Positions 1-6,856 of a stretch of DNA of 34,740 nucleotides are shown here, in pieces. The stretch's first letter is position 1. The number at the start of each line of letters is the position of its first letter. The notes under the pieces are model-generated. The model saw only the letters and a list, made by a program, of their open reading frames with translations. It was not told the origin of the DNA and searched no databases. The translations under genes and the position numbers were made by a program. This DNA comes from Anaerolineae bacterium (GTDB lineage Bacteria; Chloroflexota; Anaerolineae; Promineifilales; Promineifilaceae), in contig JAHBVI010000068.1 of assembly GCA_019637635.1 (NCBI GenBank), forward strand, positions 1 through 34,740, read 5' to 3'.

Positions 1-1034
1 TAAAAAAGGCGGGGGGGGGGGGGGGGGGGGGGCGGGGCAACGGCCGTCAATCCACCCGTCACTTCATCCCGCCGAAACACCACCACCGTATCACTGTCTT
101 GATTGGCAACCAGCAGGTAACGGCCGTGCCCGTCCATTGTAAAATGGCGCGGCGTCCGGCCCTGGGTTGCTTCATGCTCCACCAGCGTCAGCAAGCCTGT
201 TTCCGCGGCGATGGCGTAAATGGCTATGCTGTCGTGCCCACGATTGGAAGCATACAGGAAACGGCCGTCCGGCGAAACGGCTACATGCGCCCCGGTATTG
301 GGGCCAGTGTGCGCGGGCGGCAGCGTGGAAATGGTTTGCTGCGGATGCAGGGCGCCGTTATCCTCGTCATAGGCAAACACAAACAGGTGGGACGTGAGTT
401 CCGCCAGCACAAAAACGATTCGGCCGTGGGGATGAAAACAAAGGTGGCGTGGCCCACTGCCGGGTGATAGTTGAACCGGCTGCGCGGCGGGGAACAGTTT
501 TCCCTGCGCCGCATCCAGACCATATACCATGATCTGGTCTGTGCCTAAATCGGCGGAAAGATAGAAACGGCCGTGACCATCGGGCACAATGCAGTGGGCG
601 TGGGGGCCGTGCCCATGATGCTGCTGATTGTCGCTGGTGGGGGCCAGACGGCCGTCGGCCAGCACCGGCAGCACACACACATTCCCGGTCACATAATTCG
701 CCGCCAGCACAAAACGGCCGTCGGCATTCGTACTCACATAACAGGGGGCATATCCGTGTGATGACTGCCGGTTGAGAAAGGTCAGGTCGCCGGTTGCCGC
801 ATCTACGGCAAAGGCACTCACCGCGCCATCCGCTGTTTCATTCACCGCGTACAAAAAATCCCCCTGCGGTGCGAGGGTGAGGTAGGAAGGGTTGACCACA
901 CCGGTGGCTGTGGATTGGTAGACCAACTGTCCGGTCTCGGCATCCAGCGTATACACGTAAATACCCGCCGCCTTACCATCCACATGTGGTTCGCGCCGGG
1001 TATACGTGCCCACATAAACTCGCAGCAGCGTCAT
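1..1034 (-). CDS. Lactonase-family beta-propeller protein (6-phosphogluconolactonase-like), 3' end missing
   Basis: Reading the minus strand from the ATG at 1034 gives an uninterrupted frame of about 340 codons to the window edge. It starts MTLLRVYVGTYTRREP and contains repeated propeller strands such as GVVNPSYLTLAP, GHGPHAHCIV, GPRHLCFHPHGR, GAHVAVSPDGRFLY and GRTPRHFTMDGHGRYLL. These are typical of the seven-bladed lactonase family (Pgl/YbhE type), which hydrolyses 6-phosphogluconolactone or related lactones in the cytoplasm; no signal peptide is visible. The usual family length is about 340-360 residues, so only the C-terminal tail is missing. The frame ends in a poly-proline run encoded by a 22-nt homopolymer, which I regard as a contig-end artefact rather than real protein. 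Its ATG overlaps the TGA of the upstream gene (ATGA), so the two are translationally coupled. The substrate is not proven. Confidence 0.87.
   Translation of the reverse strand, partial: MTLLRVYVGTYTRREPHVDGKAAGIYVYTLDAETGQLVYQSTATGVVNPSYLTLAPQGDFLYAVNETADGAVSAFAVDAATGDLTFLNRQSSHGYAPCYVSTNADGRFVLAANYVTGNVCVLPVLADGRLAPTSDNQQHHGHGPHAHCIVPDGHGRFYLSADLGTDQIMVYGLDAAQGKLFPAAQPVQLSPGSGPRHLCFHPHGRIVFVLAELTSHLFVFAYDEDNGALHPQQTISTLPPAHTGPNTGAHVAVSPDGRFLYASNRGHDSIAIYAIAAETGLLTLVEHEATQGRTPRHFTMDGHGRYLLVANQDSDTVVVFRRDEVTGGLTAVAPPPPPPPPRLF
11..32. repeat. 22-nt poly-G homopolymer near window start
   Basis: Positions 11-32 are all G, preceded by a short A-rich stretch (2-7). It lies in the expected C-terminal codons of the lactonase gene, where it would encode consecutive prolines that the family does not have. 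This is most simply a sequencing or assembly artefact at a contig end. Confidence 0.9.
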
Positions 1035-1909
1035 TCGATTTCTGCCCCGGTGCTTTGCCCGGCATCCACACCGGGGCTTTGCCCGGCGTCCGCATTATTG
1101 CCAGAAGCCAAATCCTTTAACGTCAGGTCGGGGTTATGCGCCAGCGCCCAGCCGTGCAGCAGCAGGCTGGTGAAGGCGATGCCGATCAGCAGCAGGGTCA
1201 CATTAGCGGCAATGGTGATGGTGGTGTAGAGGCGGGGCAACCTGACTTTGGCGGATTCCAGCCTGTCGGTGGTGGTACTCAGGCGGGTTTCGGCCGTTTC
1301 CAGTCGGCTTTGTACCTGCCCTACCCGGTCGCTCATCTGGCCGGTGATGCCGGTGAAGAAGCCAACGGTGTCACTGATGCGTTCCTCGCGCCGTTGTTGC
1401 ACGCCGGTACGGAAGTCTGTGATGCCCTGCTCTAATTCAGCGATGCCATCGGCGATGTCGCCGACCAATTCAGGCACAAAGCCATCTAGCTGCACAAAGG
1501 GGATGGCGTTGGCGGCGTTGATGGCGGCATTAAGGGTATTAACGGCATCGGTGATAGCCTGCACGGTGGCCCTGGCTTCGGCGATGTTTGCCGCCGTTTC
1601 TTCACTGATTTGGGCGGAGATGGCCTGCCCCACCAGGCTGTTTTCAGTCACATCCGCGCCGGTGCTGGTGATGTTGTTTTCCAGCGTCTGGATGTTTTGT
1701 TGGGTAACGGCCAACCGGTCGTCAATACGGCCAATTCCGTTGCTAAGGGTGGTCACGGCCGTTTCCCCCGCCGTCAACAAATTCACCGTCGCTTCCGTCG
1801 CCATATTGCGTATCTGCCAACTGGCGACAATGCCGATCAGGGCGCCGACAATACCCAAAACAGACAACACCACAAATATCCAGGCCATGATTAACTTAAA
1901 CGTTCTCAT
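1031..1909 (-). CDS. Two-TM coiled-coil membrane protein, unknown function
   Basis: I chose the ATG at 1909 (MRTFKLIMAW) because AGAGGG lies about five bases upstream; an earlier ATG at 1942 would fall inside a palindromic element and lacks a ribosome site. The 292-residue product has an N-terminal membrane segment (about residues 5-29), and a long heptad-rich, Ala/Thr/Glu/Gln-rich region (about 35-225) resembling the periplasmic coil of sensors or phage-infection (Pip)-like proteins. A second membrane segment follows at about 232-252, then a short polar tail with a duplicated DAGQS motif. No catalytic motif is visible. The topology suggests an extracytoplasmic coiled-coil bracket between two anchors. 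It is transcribed towards the lactonase gene with a 4-nt overlap, so the two form an operon. I do not recognise the family. Confidence 0.75.
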   Translation of the reverse strand: MRTFKLIMAWIFVVLSVLGIVGALIGIVASWQIRNMATEATVNLLTAGETAVTTLSNGIGRIDDRLAVTQQNIQTLENNITSTGADVTENSLVGQAISAQISEETAANIAEARATVQAITDAVNTLNAAINAANAIPFVQLDGFVPELVGDIADGIAELEQGITDFRTGVQQRREERISDTVGFFTGITGQMSDRVGQVQSRLETAETRLSTTTDRLESAKVRLPRLYTTITIAANVTLLLIGIAFTSLLLHGWALAHNPDLTLKDLASGNNADAGQSPGVDAGQSTGAEIE

Positions 1910-1928
1910 TTTTCCCTCTTTTTGAAGG

Positions 1929-1996
1929 GCAGTGCCAGGCAAGGGGCCGTTCTACTCTGATTAACCGAAACGGTTTTGCCCCTTGCCTGGCACTGC
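1929..1996. repeat. Palindromic element, family A, copy 1
   Basis: Arms at 1929-1947 and 1978-1996 are perfect 19-base inverted repeats containing AGTGCCAGGCA, separated by exactly 30 bases. The second copy at 22084-22147 has the same arm core and the same 30-base loop length, with about 17 of 30 loop positions identical. It sits directly upstream of the coiled-coil membrane protein gene. Confidence 0.85.
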
Positions 1997-2110
1997 TCAT
2001 TGCGCTCAGCGTCAATCAAACATGCCTTCTCATTTTACCTGGATCGGCGATTCGTTGTAGCGCCAAAACGGTGTAGAAATGGACTATAGTGGCCGGTTGC
2101 CGATGAGTAC

Positions 2111-2138
2111 TTGTCACCTGCCATCTGCCTGTTATGAT
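2111..2138 (+). promoter_or_regulatory. Sigma70-like promoter for a probably leaderless gene
   Basis: TTGTCA (2111-2116), a 16-base spacer and TATGAT (2133-2138) end nine bases before the ATG at 2148. No Shine-Dalgarno sequence lies in the gap, so transcription would start at or almost at the start codon. Confidence 0.55.
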
Positions 2139-2147
2139 GGTGCCGGT

Positions 2148-2636
2148 ATGAAGGTGATTCTGGAAACCCCTACTTTGCTTGTATTGCGGCAGCGCCCGGT
2201 GGCGCTGTATTTGTTGGGGTTGTTTTTGCTGGGGGCCAGCATGTGGGCGTTGTGGACGCAGGTGATCGCGGTGGGAGTGTGGCACGGCCGTCTGCTGGGC
2301 GTGATCCTGTTCCTGGCGGGGTTGGGCACGGCCGTGCTGCTGCTGGCAGTTTCCACCACGGCCACGTTTGACAAGACGGCGGGCACGGTGACGGTGCGCC
2401 GCCACAGCGCCCTGCGGCAAACGGAGCAGAGCTACCCGCTGAGCGCCATTCAGCAGGTAACGGTGGGCCTGGGGCGGGCCTATGACCCCAGCGACCGGCT
2501 GGTCAGCCGTACCCATCATTTGCTGCTGGTGTTGGACAAAAAGCGGATGGTACAGTTAGCGGGCGGGGGGAAGATTCAGATAGCGCGGCTGGTGGGCACG
2601 GCCGTGCGTATTCGCAGCTTTTTAGGGCTTGGTTGA
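2148..2636 (+). CDS. Small membrane protein with PH-like C-terminal domain, unknown function
   Basis: The 162-residue product starts MKVILETPTL at 2148. That ATG is placed just after a promoter; in-frame ATGs further upstream would precede the -10 box. Two hydrophobic segments (about residues 18-36 and 44-65) are followed by a cytoplasmic beta-rich domain with the pattern TATFDKTAGTVTVRR...YPLSAIQQV...LLLVLDKKRMVQLAGGG. This is the layout of small bacterial proteins with a two-helix hairpin and a pleckstrin-homology-like domain, which read membrane state or anchor partners. The gene stands alone between divergent and convergent neighbours, ending eight bases before the brnA stop. The assignment to a PH-like fold rests on pattern only. 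Confidence 0.7.
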   Translation: MKVILETPTLLVLRQRPVALYLLGLFLLGASMWALWTQVIAVGVWHGRLLGVILFLAGLGTAVLLLAVSTTATFDKTAGTVTVRRHSALRQTEQSYPLSAIQQVTVGLGRAYDPSDRLVSRTHHLLLVLDKKRMVQLAGGGKIQIARLVGTAVRIRSFLGLG

Positions 2637-2644
2637 ATCAGGAA

Positions 2645-2911
2645 TCAGGTGGAATGTGCTTCCATATAAGAGCGCAGCACGGCATTGATGCGCGTTTGAT
2701 ACCCTTTGCCTTGTGCTTTATACCATTCCAGCACCTCTTTATCCAGACGAATCGTAATAGTTTGTTTCGATTCCGGCAGTCGCAATTCGGCATGGGCAAA
2801 AAAATCATCGCCCAGTGGGGGGCTATCGCTGGTATCTATTTCCTCGTCTGTGAGGGCGTCAACTCTATCCCAATCTGTCTGCGAGATATTCTTCAAAGCG
2901 TTTTTGTTCAT
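2645..2911 (-). CDS. brnA: BrnA-type antitoxin
   Basis: This 88-residue protein has the BrnA signature: an acidic N-terminal part with SDSPPLGDDFFAHAELRLP (about 28-46), then a ribbon-helix-helix-like segment ITIRLDKEVLEWYKAQGKGYQTRINAVLRSYMEA. In the family the N-terminal region wraps the BrnT toxin and the C-terminal dimer binds the operon promoter. It lies downstream of brnT on the minus strand with a 47-base overlap, the usual toxin-first order for this system. All conserved residues that I can check are present, so the antitoxin should be functional. The protein acts in the cytoplasm as a toxin-neutralising autorepressor. Confidence 0.93.
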   Translation of the reverse strand: MNKNALKNISQTDWDRVDALTDEEIDTSDSPPLGDDFFAHAELRLPESKQTITIRLDKEVLEWYKAQGKGYQTRINAVLRSYMEAHST

Positions 2912-3155
2912 AACTTAGCGCCTTTCGGAGCGAGATAATGCGTCGTACATCACGCTCATCATTTTCAGCATAGACTATAACAACGACACGGTATCTGAGA
3001 AAGCCAATGGCAACCCATCGGTCTTCCCCATAATCCTGGCGCGTATCAAGTTGGATTAACAAAGGGCTGTTGAAGACTTCGTAAGCATCTTCAAAGTCAA
3101 AACCATGTTTGTGTAGATTGAGTTGCCGTTTATTTTCATCCCACTCATAGCGCAT
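2865..3155 (-). CDS. brnT: BrnT-type ribonuclease toxin
   Basis: The 96-residue product MRYEWDENKRQLNLHKHGFDF...VFNSPLL...YGEDRWVAIGF...RVVVIVYAE...RRIISLRKALSYEQKRFEEYL matches BrnT over its full length. It has the family's WDxxK...HGxxF start, the R-W-x-x-I-G strand and the R-x-I-S-x-R-K-A end. BrnT folds like RelE and cleaves RNA, arresting growth until BrnA binds it. The ATG at 3155 lies six bases after a -10 box and has no ribosome site, consistent with a leaderless message. The gene is intact, unlike the second toxin at 5864. Confidence 0.93.
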   Translation of the reverse strand: MRYEWDENKRQLNLHKHGFDFEDAYEVFNSPLLIQLDTRQDYGEDRWVAIGFLRYRVVVIVYAENDERDVRRIISLRKALSYEQKRFEEYLADRLG

Positions 3156-3161
3156 GGGCTA

Positions 3162-3189
3162 ATTGTACATACAATACGTAAATACACAA
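3162..3189 (-). promoter_or_regulatory. brnTA promoter with overlapping palindromic operator
   Basis: On the minus strand TTGTGT (3189-3184), a 16-base spacer and TACAAT (3167-3162) precede the brnT ATG by six bases. The -10 box is one arm of the dyad ATTGTA-CA-TACAAT (3162-3175), a good candidate for the BrnA autoregulatory operator, because occupancy would mask the -10 element. Confidence 0.6.
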
Positions 3190-3190
3190 C

Positions 3191-5719
3191 CTATTGCAAC
3201 ATGGGCAGCATCAGGTAGTTGTCGGGGACAAAGAGGCTGCCTTCGGTACTGTTTTGCGGGGCCAGCCGGTGCAGGTGGCGGGTGAGTTCGGGCATGGCGA
3301 TCTGCCCGGCGAGGGCTTGTTGGAAGACGTTGGTGATTTTTGTCACCTGGTCGGCCGTCTCGTGGGCAAATTCCAGGCGCAAATGGTGGATGCCGGCCCG
3401 CCGCCAGGCAGCCAGGTGATGGCTGGCTTCCTGCGCTTCCGCGCCAAAGATGGTGTTGCGGCAGCCCACGTCGGCCAATACGGGATGGACACGGCCGTGA
3501 CTATCCCTTAACCCCACCTTATGCTTCTCACACGGCGTACCACAATCCTTATAACTTGTGCCTGTGGACAGGAAGCGACAAAAAACACAATGTTCGGTGT
3601 GGAAAACGGGCAGGTGTTGGTAGACCACCGCCTCGATCTTGTCCGCGCCGATTTGCTGTGCCAATGTGGTGATTTGCGCCGCGTTCAGGTCGTGGGTGGG
3701 CGTCAGGCGCAGCAGTCCCATTTGGAGGAAGGTGCGGGCGGTGAGGACGTTGGCCGCGTTCAGGCTGAAATCGCCGATCAACGGTGGGTGTTCCCCTTCT
3801 TGCAGCAGCGCCAACAGCCCATTGGCGCGTACCAAAATCGGGCACTCTAACCGGCGCAGGAAGTTGACGATGCCTTCTTCGCCGGGCTTCAAAATGCGCG
3901 GGCTGGCGACGCGGGCGGTGATGCCGGCGGCCTGCACCCGCTCAATGGCCGGCCGCAGCCCATACAAATCGAGATAATCCAGGGTGATGCTGGCGGGGCG
4001 CAACGATATGGCCGCGTCTAGTTGTTCGGGGGTGCGGACGAGGAGGTGGAGGTAATCCGTAATCGGTAATCCGTAATCGGTAATCGGTTGGTGGTGGTGG
4101 GAGAGGGCGGATTGGAGTACGGCCGTTGCATCGTGAATGGTCATTTGCGGCGGCTGGCTTTGTTGGGCGGTTAGTTGTTCGACGGCCTGGCGGCGCAGGG
4201 TGTTGAGCAGGGAGGTGGGAGCAAAGGCTATCCCATCGCCCGTGAGGGTCAGGTCGGTCAGTTCGTAGGGGGTGTGGCCCAGGCGGCCTAGTTGTTCGCG
4301 CAGACGCTCTTCGTTGATGGCCTGGTTTTGGGCAGCGGTAAGCGATTCGGCGGAGTGGACGGTTATCTGGATGTGGGGCTGGTTAATGAGCGTCCACACG
4401 GCCGTCAACCGCTCTCCCACCTTTGCCAATACCTGCACCTGTACGGGCTGTTTGTGGACGGGGGTGGTGGCCTGGGTGTACGGCCGTACTGCCTTCGCCA
4501 GCGCCGGGTCATGGGTGCGCCACAGTTGGTCGCCGGGGCGGATGCGGCCGAAGTTCACCGCGCCATTGCCAAAACGCAGCGTGAGTTGGCCGTTGGCGGT
4601 GGGTATGACCTGGTAAATATGGCCGCCTTCTTCCGGCTCTTCGGGGCTGCGCCAGTCGGCGGCGTCAAAGACCACCCCATCACCAGCTTTGAGTGGTGCG
4701 GCGGTAGCTGCCGGTTCAACTTGCACCCCATCGGCCAATACCCGCGTGACGCGCCCCATGAGCAGACCCCGATGGCGGGGGGCACGGCCGTCCACCACTG
4801 CCTGATGATTGGTGCCCGTCAGGAACCAGGGGCCGAGGCCACGGGAATAAACCTGCGTCAGATGCTCTTCGGCGGCGGGGGTGATGACGGCGGGACGGCC
4901 GTCCCAGGCCGCGTCCACCGCCTGCCGGTAGGCGCGGGTGGTCAGGGCCACATAATCTGCATCTTTGTAGCGCCCTTCAATTTTGAGCGCGGTAATGCCC
5001 ATTTGCACGATTTCGGGAATCTGGTGCAGGGCGTAGAGGTCGCCGGGGGAGAGCAGGTAGCGGGCGTCACCGAGCGGGCGAAGCTGGTCATCCACCATCA
5101 ATTCATAGGGCAGACGACACGCCTGGGCGCATTGGCCGCGATTGGCGCTGCGGCCGCCCCACGCTTCGGACGAAAAACATTGCCCGGAGTAGGAGACGCA
5201 CAACGCGCCATGCACAAACAGTTCCAATTCACAGTCCGTTTGGGCGCGAATCTGGCGCACTTCGTCTAAGGAGAGTTCCCGCGCCAGCACCACGCGGCGC
5301 ACGCCAAACTGCTGCGCCAGGCGAATGCCCGCCACGTCGGTGATGCTCATTTGGGTGCTGCCGTAGAGGGGCAAATCGGGCGCGATCTGGTGCGCCAGTT
5401 GGGTGATGCCCACATCTTGCACGATGATGGCGTCTGTGCCGGCCTGGGCAATGGCGGCCAGGGTTTGGGCGGCTTCGGCCAGTTCGTGGTCGAAGATGAG
5501 GGTGTTGAAGGTGACGTAACCGCGCACGCCGCGTTGGTGCAGGGTTTGCATGACGGCGGGCAGTTCGGAGAGGCCGAAGCCGACTTTGGCGCGGGCGGTG
5601 AAATGTTTGAGGCCGAAGTAGACGGCATCCGCGCCCGCTTCGATGGCGGCGTGTAGCTGCGGCCAATAGCCCACCGGACTCATCACTTCCGGCTTGTGCC
5701 GGGGTGTTGCTTCGTTCAT
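3191..5719 (-). CDS. Peptidase U32 family protein, RlhA/YdcP-like
   Basis: The 842-residue protein has the U32 TIM-barrel domain at the N terminus (EVMSPVG at about 11, GADAVYFGL at 29, FVHGALCVSYSGQCFSS at 168, GGRSANRGQCAQACR at 188). The four cysteines at about 174, 181, 197 and 201 match the conserved U32 metal or Fe-S site. A DUF3656-like middle and a second partial U32-like C-terminal part follow, with further cysteines (EHCVFCRF...CGTPCEKH). Proven members of this family (RlhA, TrhP) act in RNA hydroxylation with prephenate-linked chemistry rather than as proteases; E. coli RlhA hydroxylates 23S rRNA C2501. At 842 residues it is longer than E. coli YdcP (653). Residues about 543-557 come from an inserted tandem DNA repeat. 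An exact RNA target cannot be read from sequence. Confidence 0.88.
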   Translation of the reverse strand: MNEATPRHKPEVMSPVGYWPQLHAAIEAGADAVYFGLKHFTARAKVGFGLSELPAVMQTLHQRGVRGYVTFNTLIFDHELAEAAQTLAAIAQAGTDAIIVQDVGITQLAHQIAPDLPLYGSTQMSITDVAGIRLAQQFGVRRVVLARELSLDEVRQIRAQTDCELELFVHGALCVSYSGQCFSSEAWGGRSANRGQCAQACRLPYELMVDDQLRPLGDARYLLSPGDLYALHQIPEIVQMGITALKIEGRYKDADYVALTTRAYRQAVDAAWDGRPAVITPAAEEHLTQVYSRGLGPWFLTGTNHQAVVDGRAPRHRGLLMGRVTRVLADGVQVEPAATAAPLKAGDGVVFDAADWRSPEEPEEGGHIYQVIPTANGQLTLRFGNGAVNFGRIRPGDQLWRTHDPALAKAVRPYTQATTPVHKQPVQVQVLAKVGERLTAVWTLINQPHIQITVHSAESLTAAQNQAINEERLREQLGRLGHTPYELTDLTLTGDGIAFAPTSLLNTLRRQAVEQLTAQQSQPPQMTIHDATAVLQSALSHHHQPITDYGLPITDYLHLLVRTPEQLDAAISLRPASITLDYLDLYGLRPAIERVQAAGITARVASPRILKPGEEGIVNFLRRLECPILVRANGLLALLQEGEHPPLIGDFSLNAANVLTARTFLQMGLLRLTPTHDLNAAQITTLAQQIGADKIEAVVYQHLPVFHTEHCVFCRFLSTGTSYKDCGTPCEKHKVGLRDSHGRVHPVLADVGCRNTIFGAEAQEASHHLAAWRRAGIHHLRLEFAHETADQVTKITNVFQQALAGQIAMPELTRHLHRLAPQNSTEGSLFVPDNYLMLPMLQ
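4051..4090. repeat. 14-bp tandem repeat read in frame in the U32 gene
   Basis: GGTAATCCGTAATC occurs twice perfectly (4051-4064, 4065-4078), followed by the partial copy GGTAATCGGTTG. On the coding strand it encodes the repeated peptide PITDYGLPITDY. It lies between domains and keeps the frame open, so it appears to be a tolerated insertion. Confidence 0.85.
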
Positions 5720-5750
5720 AACGGCAAAGTGTAGCAGATATGGGGGCGAG

Positions 5751-5784
5751 AGACCCTAAGGGTTTTCTGAAACCCTTAGGGTCT
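5751..5784. repeat. Palindromic element, family B-like (CCCTAAGGG variant)
   Basis: AGACCCTAAGGGTTT (5751-5765) and its perfect reverse complement (5770-5784) flank a 4-base loop in the divergent spacer between the U32 gene and the broken toxin. Layout and outer bases resemble the family-B CCTGACAGG hairpins at 6810, 10938 and 23483. No T-run follows on either strand, so it is not an obvious terminator. Confidence 0.8.
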
Positions 5785-5828
5785 TGAGAAGTGCGTAACT
5801 TCTAAGCTGATTGCTTGAGTACATCGGG

Positions 5829-5857
5829 TTGCAGCCTATCTGTCATTGACGTATAGT
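5829..5857 (+). promoter_or_regulatory. Promoter of the broken toxin / antitoxin pair
   Basis: TTGCAG (5829-5834), a 17-base spacer and TATAGT (5852-5857) end six bases before the ATG at 5864. There is no ribosome-binding sequence, so the transcript is probably leaderless. It should still drive the intact antitoxin gene downstream. Confidence 0.6.
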
Positions 5858-5863
5858 TTGCAC

Positions 5864-6183
5864 ATGGTTTTCATCGAGACGCCCATCTTTACCAAATTGG
5901 CTAGAGAGATGCTGCCTGAGGAAGAATACCAAAAGTTGCAGGAAGCGTTGTTATTACGCCCAGAATCGGGCGATTTGATTCCAGGTGGTGGTGGGTTGCG
6001 CAAAATCCGATGGCGCATTGTGGGAAAGGACAAAAGAGGGGAGTGCGGGTTATTTATTATTAGGACAGACCAGACGACAGTATTTATATGTTGACGGTGT
6101 ATAAAAAGAGCGCACAAGAGAATTTGACGCCCAATCAATTGAAAATCTTGCGCTTATTAGTTGAGGAGTGGCTAAATGAATGA
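5864..6183 (+). pseudogene. RelE/HigB-type toxin, disrupted by frameshift and nonsense
   Basis: The frame from 5864 reads MVFIETPIFTKLAREMLPEEEYQKLQEALLLRPESGDLIPGGGGLRKIRWRI..., the usual start of NadS-partner RelE/HigB toxins. After KDKRG the reading frame is lost: a run of four G where five are needed (near 6037-6041) shifts it, and it stops at 6094. In the restored frame the family sequence continues as VRVIYY, then a TAG where Trp is normally found, then DRPDDSIYMLTVYKKSAQENLTPNQLKILRLLVEEWLNE to the stop at 6181-6183. Two independent lesions therefore inactivate it. The intact antitoxin starts at 6176, overlapping this 3' end by eight bases. The frameshift alone could be a sequencing error in a homopolymer, but the Trp-to-stop change could not be explained that way. 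Confidence 0.87.
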
Positions 6184-6466
6184 ACAAGATTTTGTGAATC
6201 TGGTTGAGAGTATTCAGCAGGCCGGGGAGATAAAACGGGGCTTGAGAGAGCCAGGGCGTACATTTGAGTTTAGCGACCTGGATATAAAAGAGATTCGCCG
6301 CCGACTGGATAAATCTCAGCGAGAGTTTGCTTTGATGATTGGTGTTAGCGTCGCTACGCTTCAGAATTGGGAACAGGGGCGACGGAGGCCGGAAGGCCCG
6401 GCCAGGGCTTTGTTGCAAGTGGTCTCGAAAAACCCGGAAGCAGTGCGTGAGGCTTTGGAGTTTTAA
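6176..6466 (+). CDS. NadS/HigA-type HTH antitoxin, intact orphan
   Basis: This 96-residue DNA-binding protein ends in an XRE-type helix-turn-helix: IKEIRRRLDKSQREFALMIG (about 38-57), then VSVATLQNWEQGRRRPEGPARALL. This is the pattern of the NadS/HigA antitoxins that pair with RelE-like toxins. It overlaps the toxin remnant by eight bases, the normal organisation of an operon of this type. With its partner dead, it may persist as an autoregulator, as a neutraliser of related toxins coded elsewhere, or as decaying sequence. All residues that I would expect for DNA binding look intact. Confidence 0.9.
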   Translation: MNEQDFVNLVESIQQAGEIKRGLREPGRTFEFSDLDIKEIRRRLDKSQREFALMIGVSVATLQNWEQGRRRPEGPARALLQVVSKNPEAVREALEF

Positions 6467-6539
6467 GCCATCAAAAAGAGGCCGCCGAGGCGTAAGAAGC
6501 CACCCGCCGGCGGGCTGAAACCTGAATTGAGGCGCGGTG

Positions 6540-6725
6540 ATGTTTAGTAACGGCCGTTATTTCTATGTCGTCTTTATGTGCCATTTAGCCATTGAAAAGG
6601 CTTTGAAAGGTCTCTGTTCTCAAGTTCACAACCAGGCGCCGCCCAAAACCCCACGAAATCCGAAAGACCAAAAATGGCTTGACAAATTAAGAAAAGTCAT
6701 GATAATTTTTCCTTACCTGTTATAA
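6540..6725 (+). pseudogene. HEPN-domain protein fragment
   Basis: The reading frame MFSNGRYFYVVFMCHLAIEKALKGL...HNQAPPKT matches the central helices of small HEPN proteins, where the sequence is normally preceded by about 30 residues ending xxMLxxGRYFY and followed by HNLVYL and a further 60 residues. Here an in-frame stop lies shortly before the ATG, and the sequence after PPKT diverges and ends at 6725. Both ends of the family are therefore missing. HEPN proteins are commonly toxins or RNases paired with MNT nucleotidyltransferases. This copy is a scrap next to the broken RelE-type toxin. Confidence 0.7.
6679..6706 (+). promoter_or_regulatory. Strong sigma70-like promoter upstream of the glycan-utilisation locus
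   Basis: TTGACA (6679-6684), a 16-base spacer and GATAAT (6701-6706) form the best promoter match on the plus strand of the window. It overlaps the end of the HEPN scrap and points at the GH94 gene. The start of transcription would be near 6713, upstream of the 18-bp operator. Confidence 0.65.
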
Positions 6726-6767
6726 ATTTTCCTTTGAAAAGTGTGTTTGCACTTTTTTTTTCGGGAA

Positions 6768-6785
6768 AAGTGAAACGTTTCACTT
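6768..6785. promoter_or_regulatory. Perfect 18-bp palindrome, probable LacI-family operator
   Basis: AAGTGAAACGTTTCACTT is perfectly symmetrical around a central CG, the hallmark of LacI/GalR-family operators. It lies about 55 bases after the likely transcription start and 72 bases before the GH94 start codon. The LacI-type regulator at 23530 in the same locus is the natural candidate ligand. I found no second perfect copy in the window. Confidence 0.75.
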
Positions 6786-6809
6786 ATGGGGTTTCTCGAT
6801 AAGCATTGG

Positions 6810-6843
6810 AGACCTGACAGGTTTTGCAAAACCTGTCAGGTCT
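6810..6843. repeat. Palindromic element, family B, copy 1
   Basis: AGACCTGACAGGTTTT (6810-6825) pairs perfectly with 6828-6843 around a 2-base loop. It lies in the GH94 leader, 13 bases before the start codon, with no U-run after it. It would form a 16-bp hairpin next to the translation start. Related copies are at 10938-10968 and 23483-23514. Confidence 0.85.
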
Positions 6844-6856
6844 GAACGGTTATCAC

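Noticed and set aside
1031..1909. Methyl-accepting chemotaxis protein
   Set aside because: The coiled coil and two membrane spans resemble one, but the conserved cytoplasmic signalling hairpin is absent and the C-terminal tail is short.
4292..5269. Long plus-strand open frame (325 codons) opposite the U32 gene
   Set aside because: It is antisense to a well-conserved enzyme, its translation is Gly/Val/Arg-rich without any family pattern, and it has no ribosome site. It results from G/C-rich third positions of the real gene.
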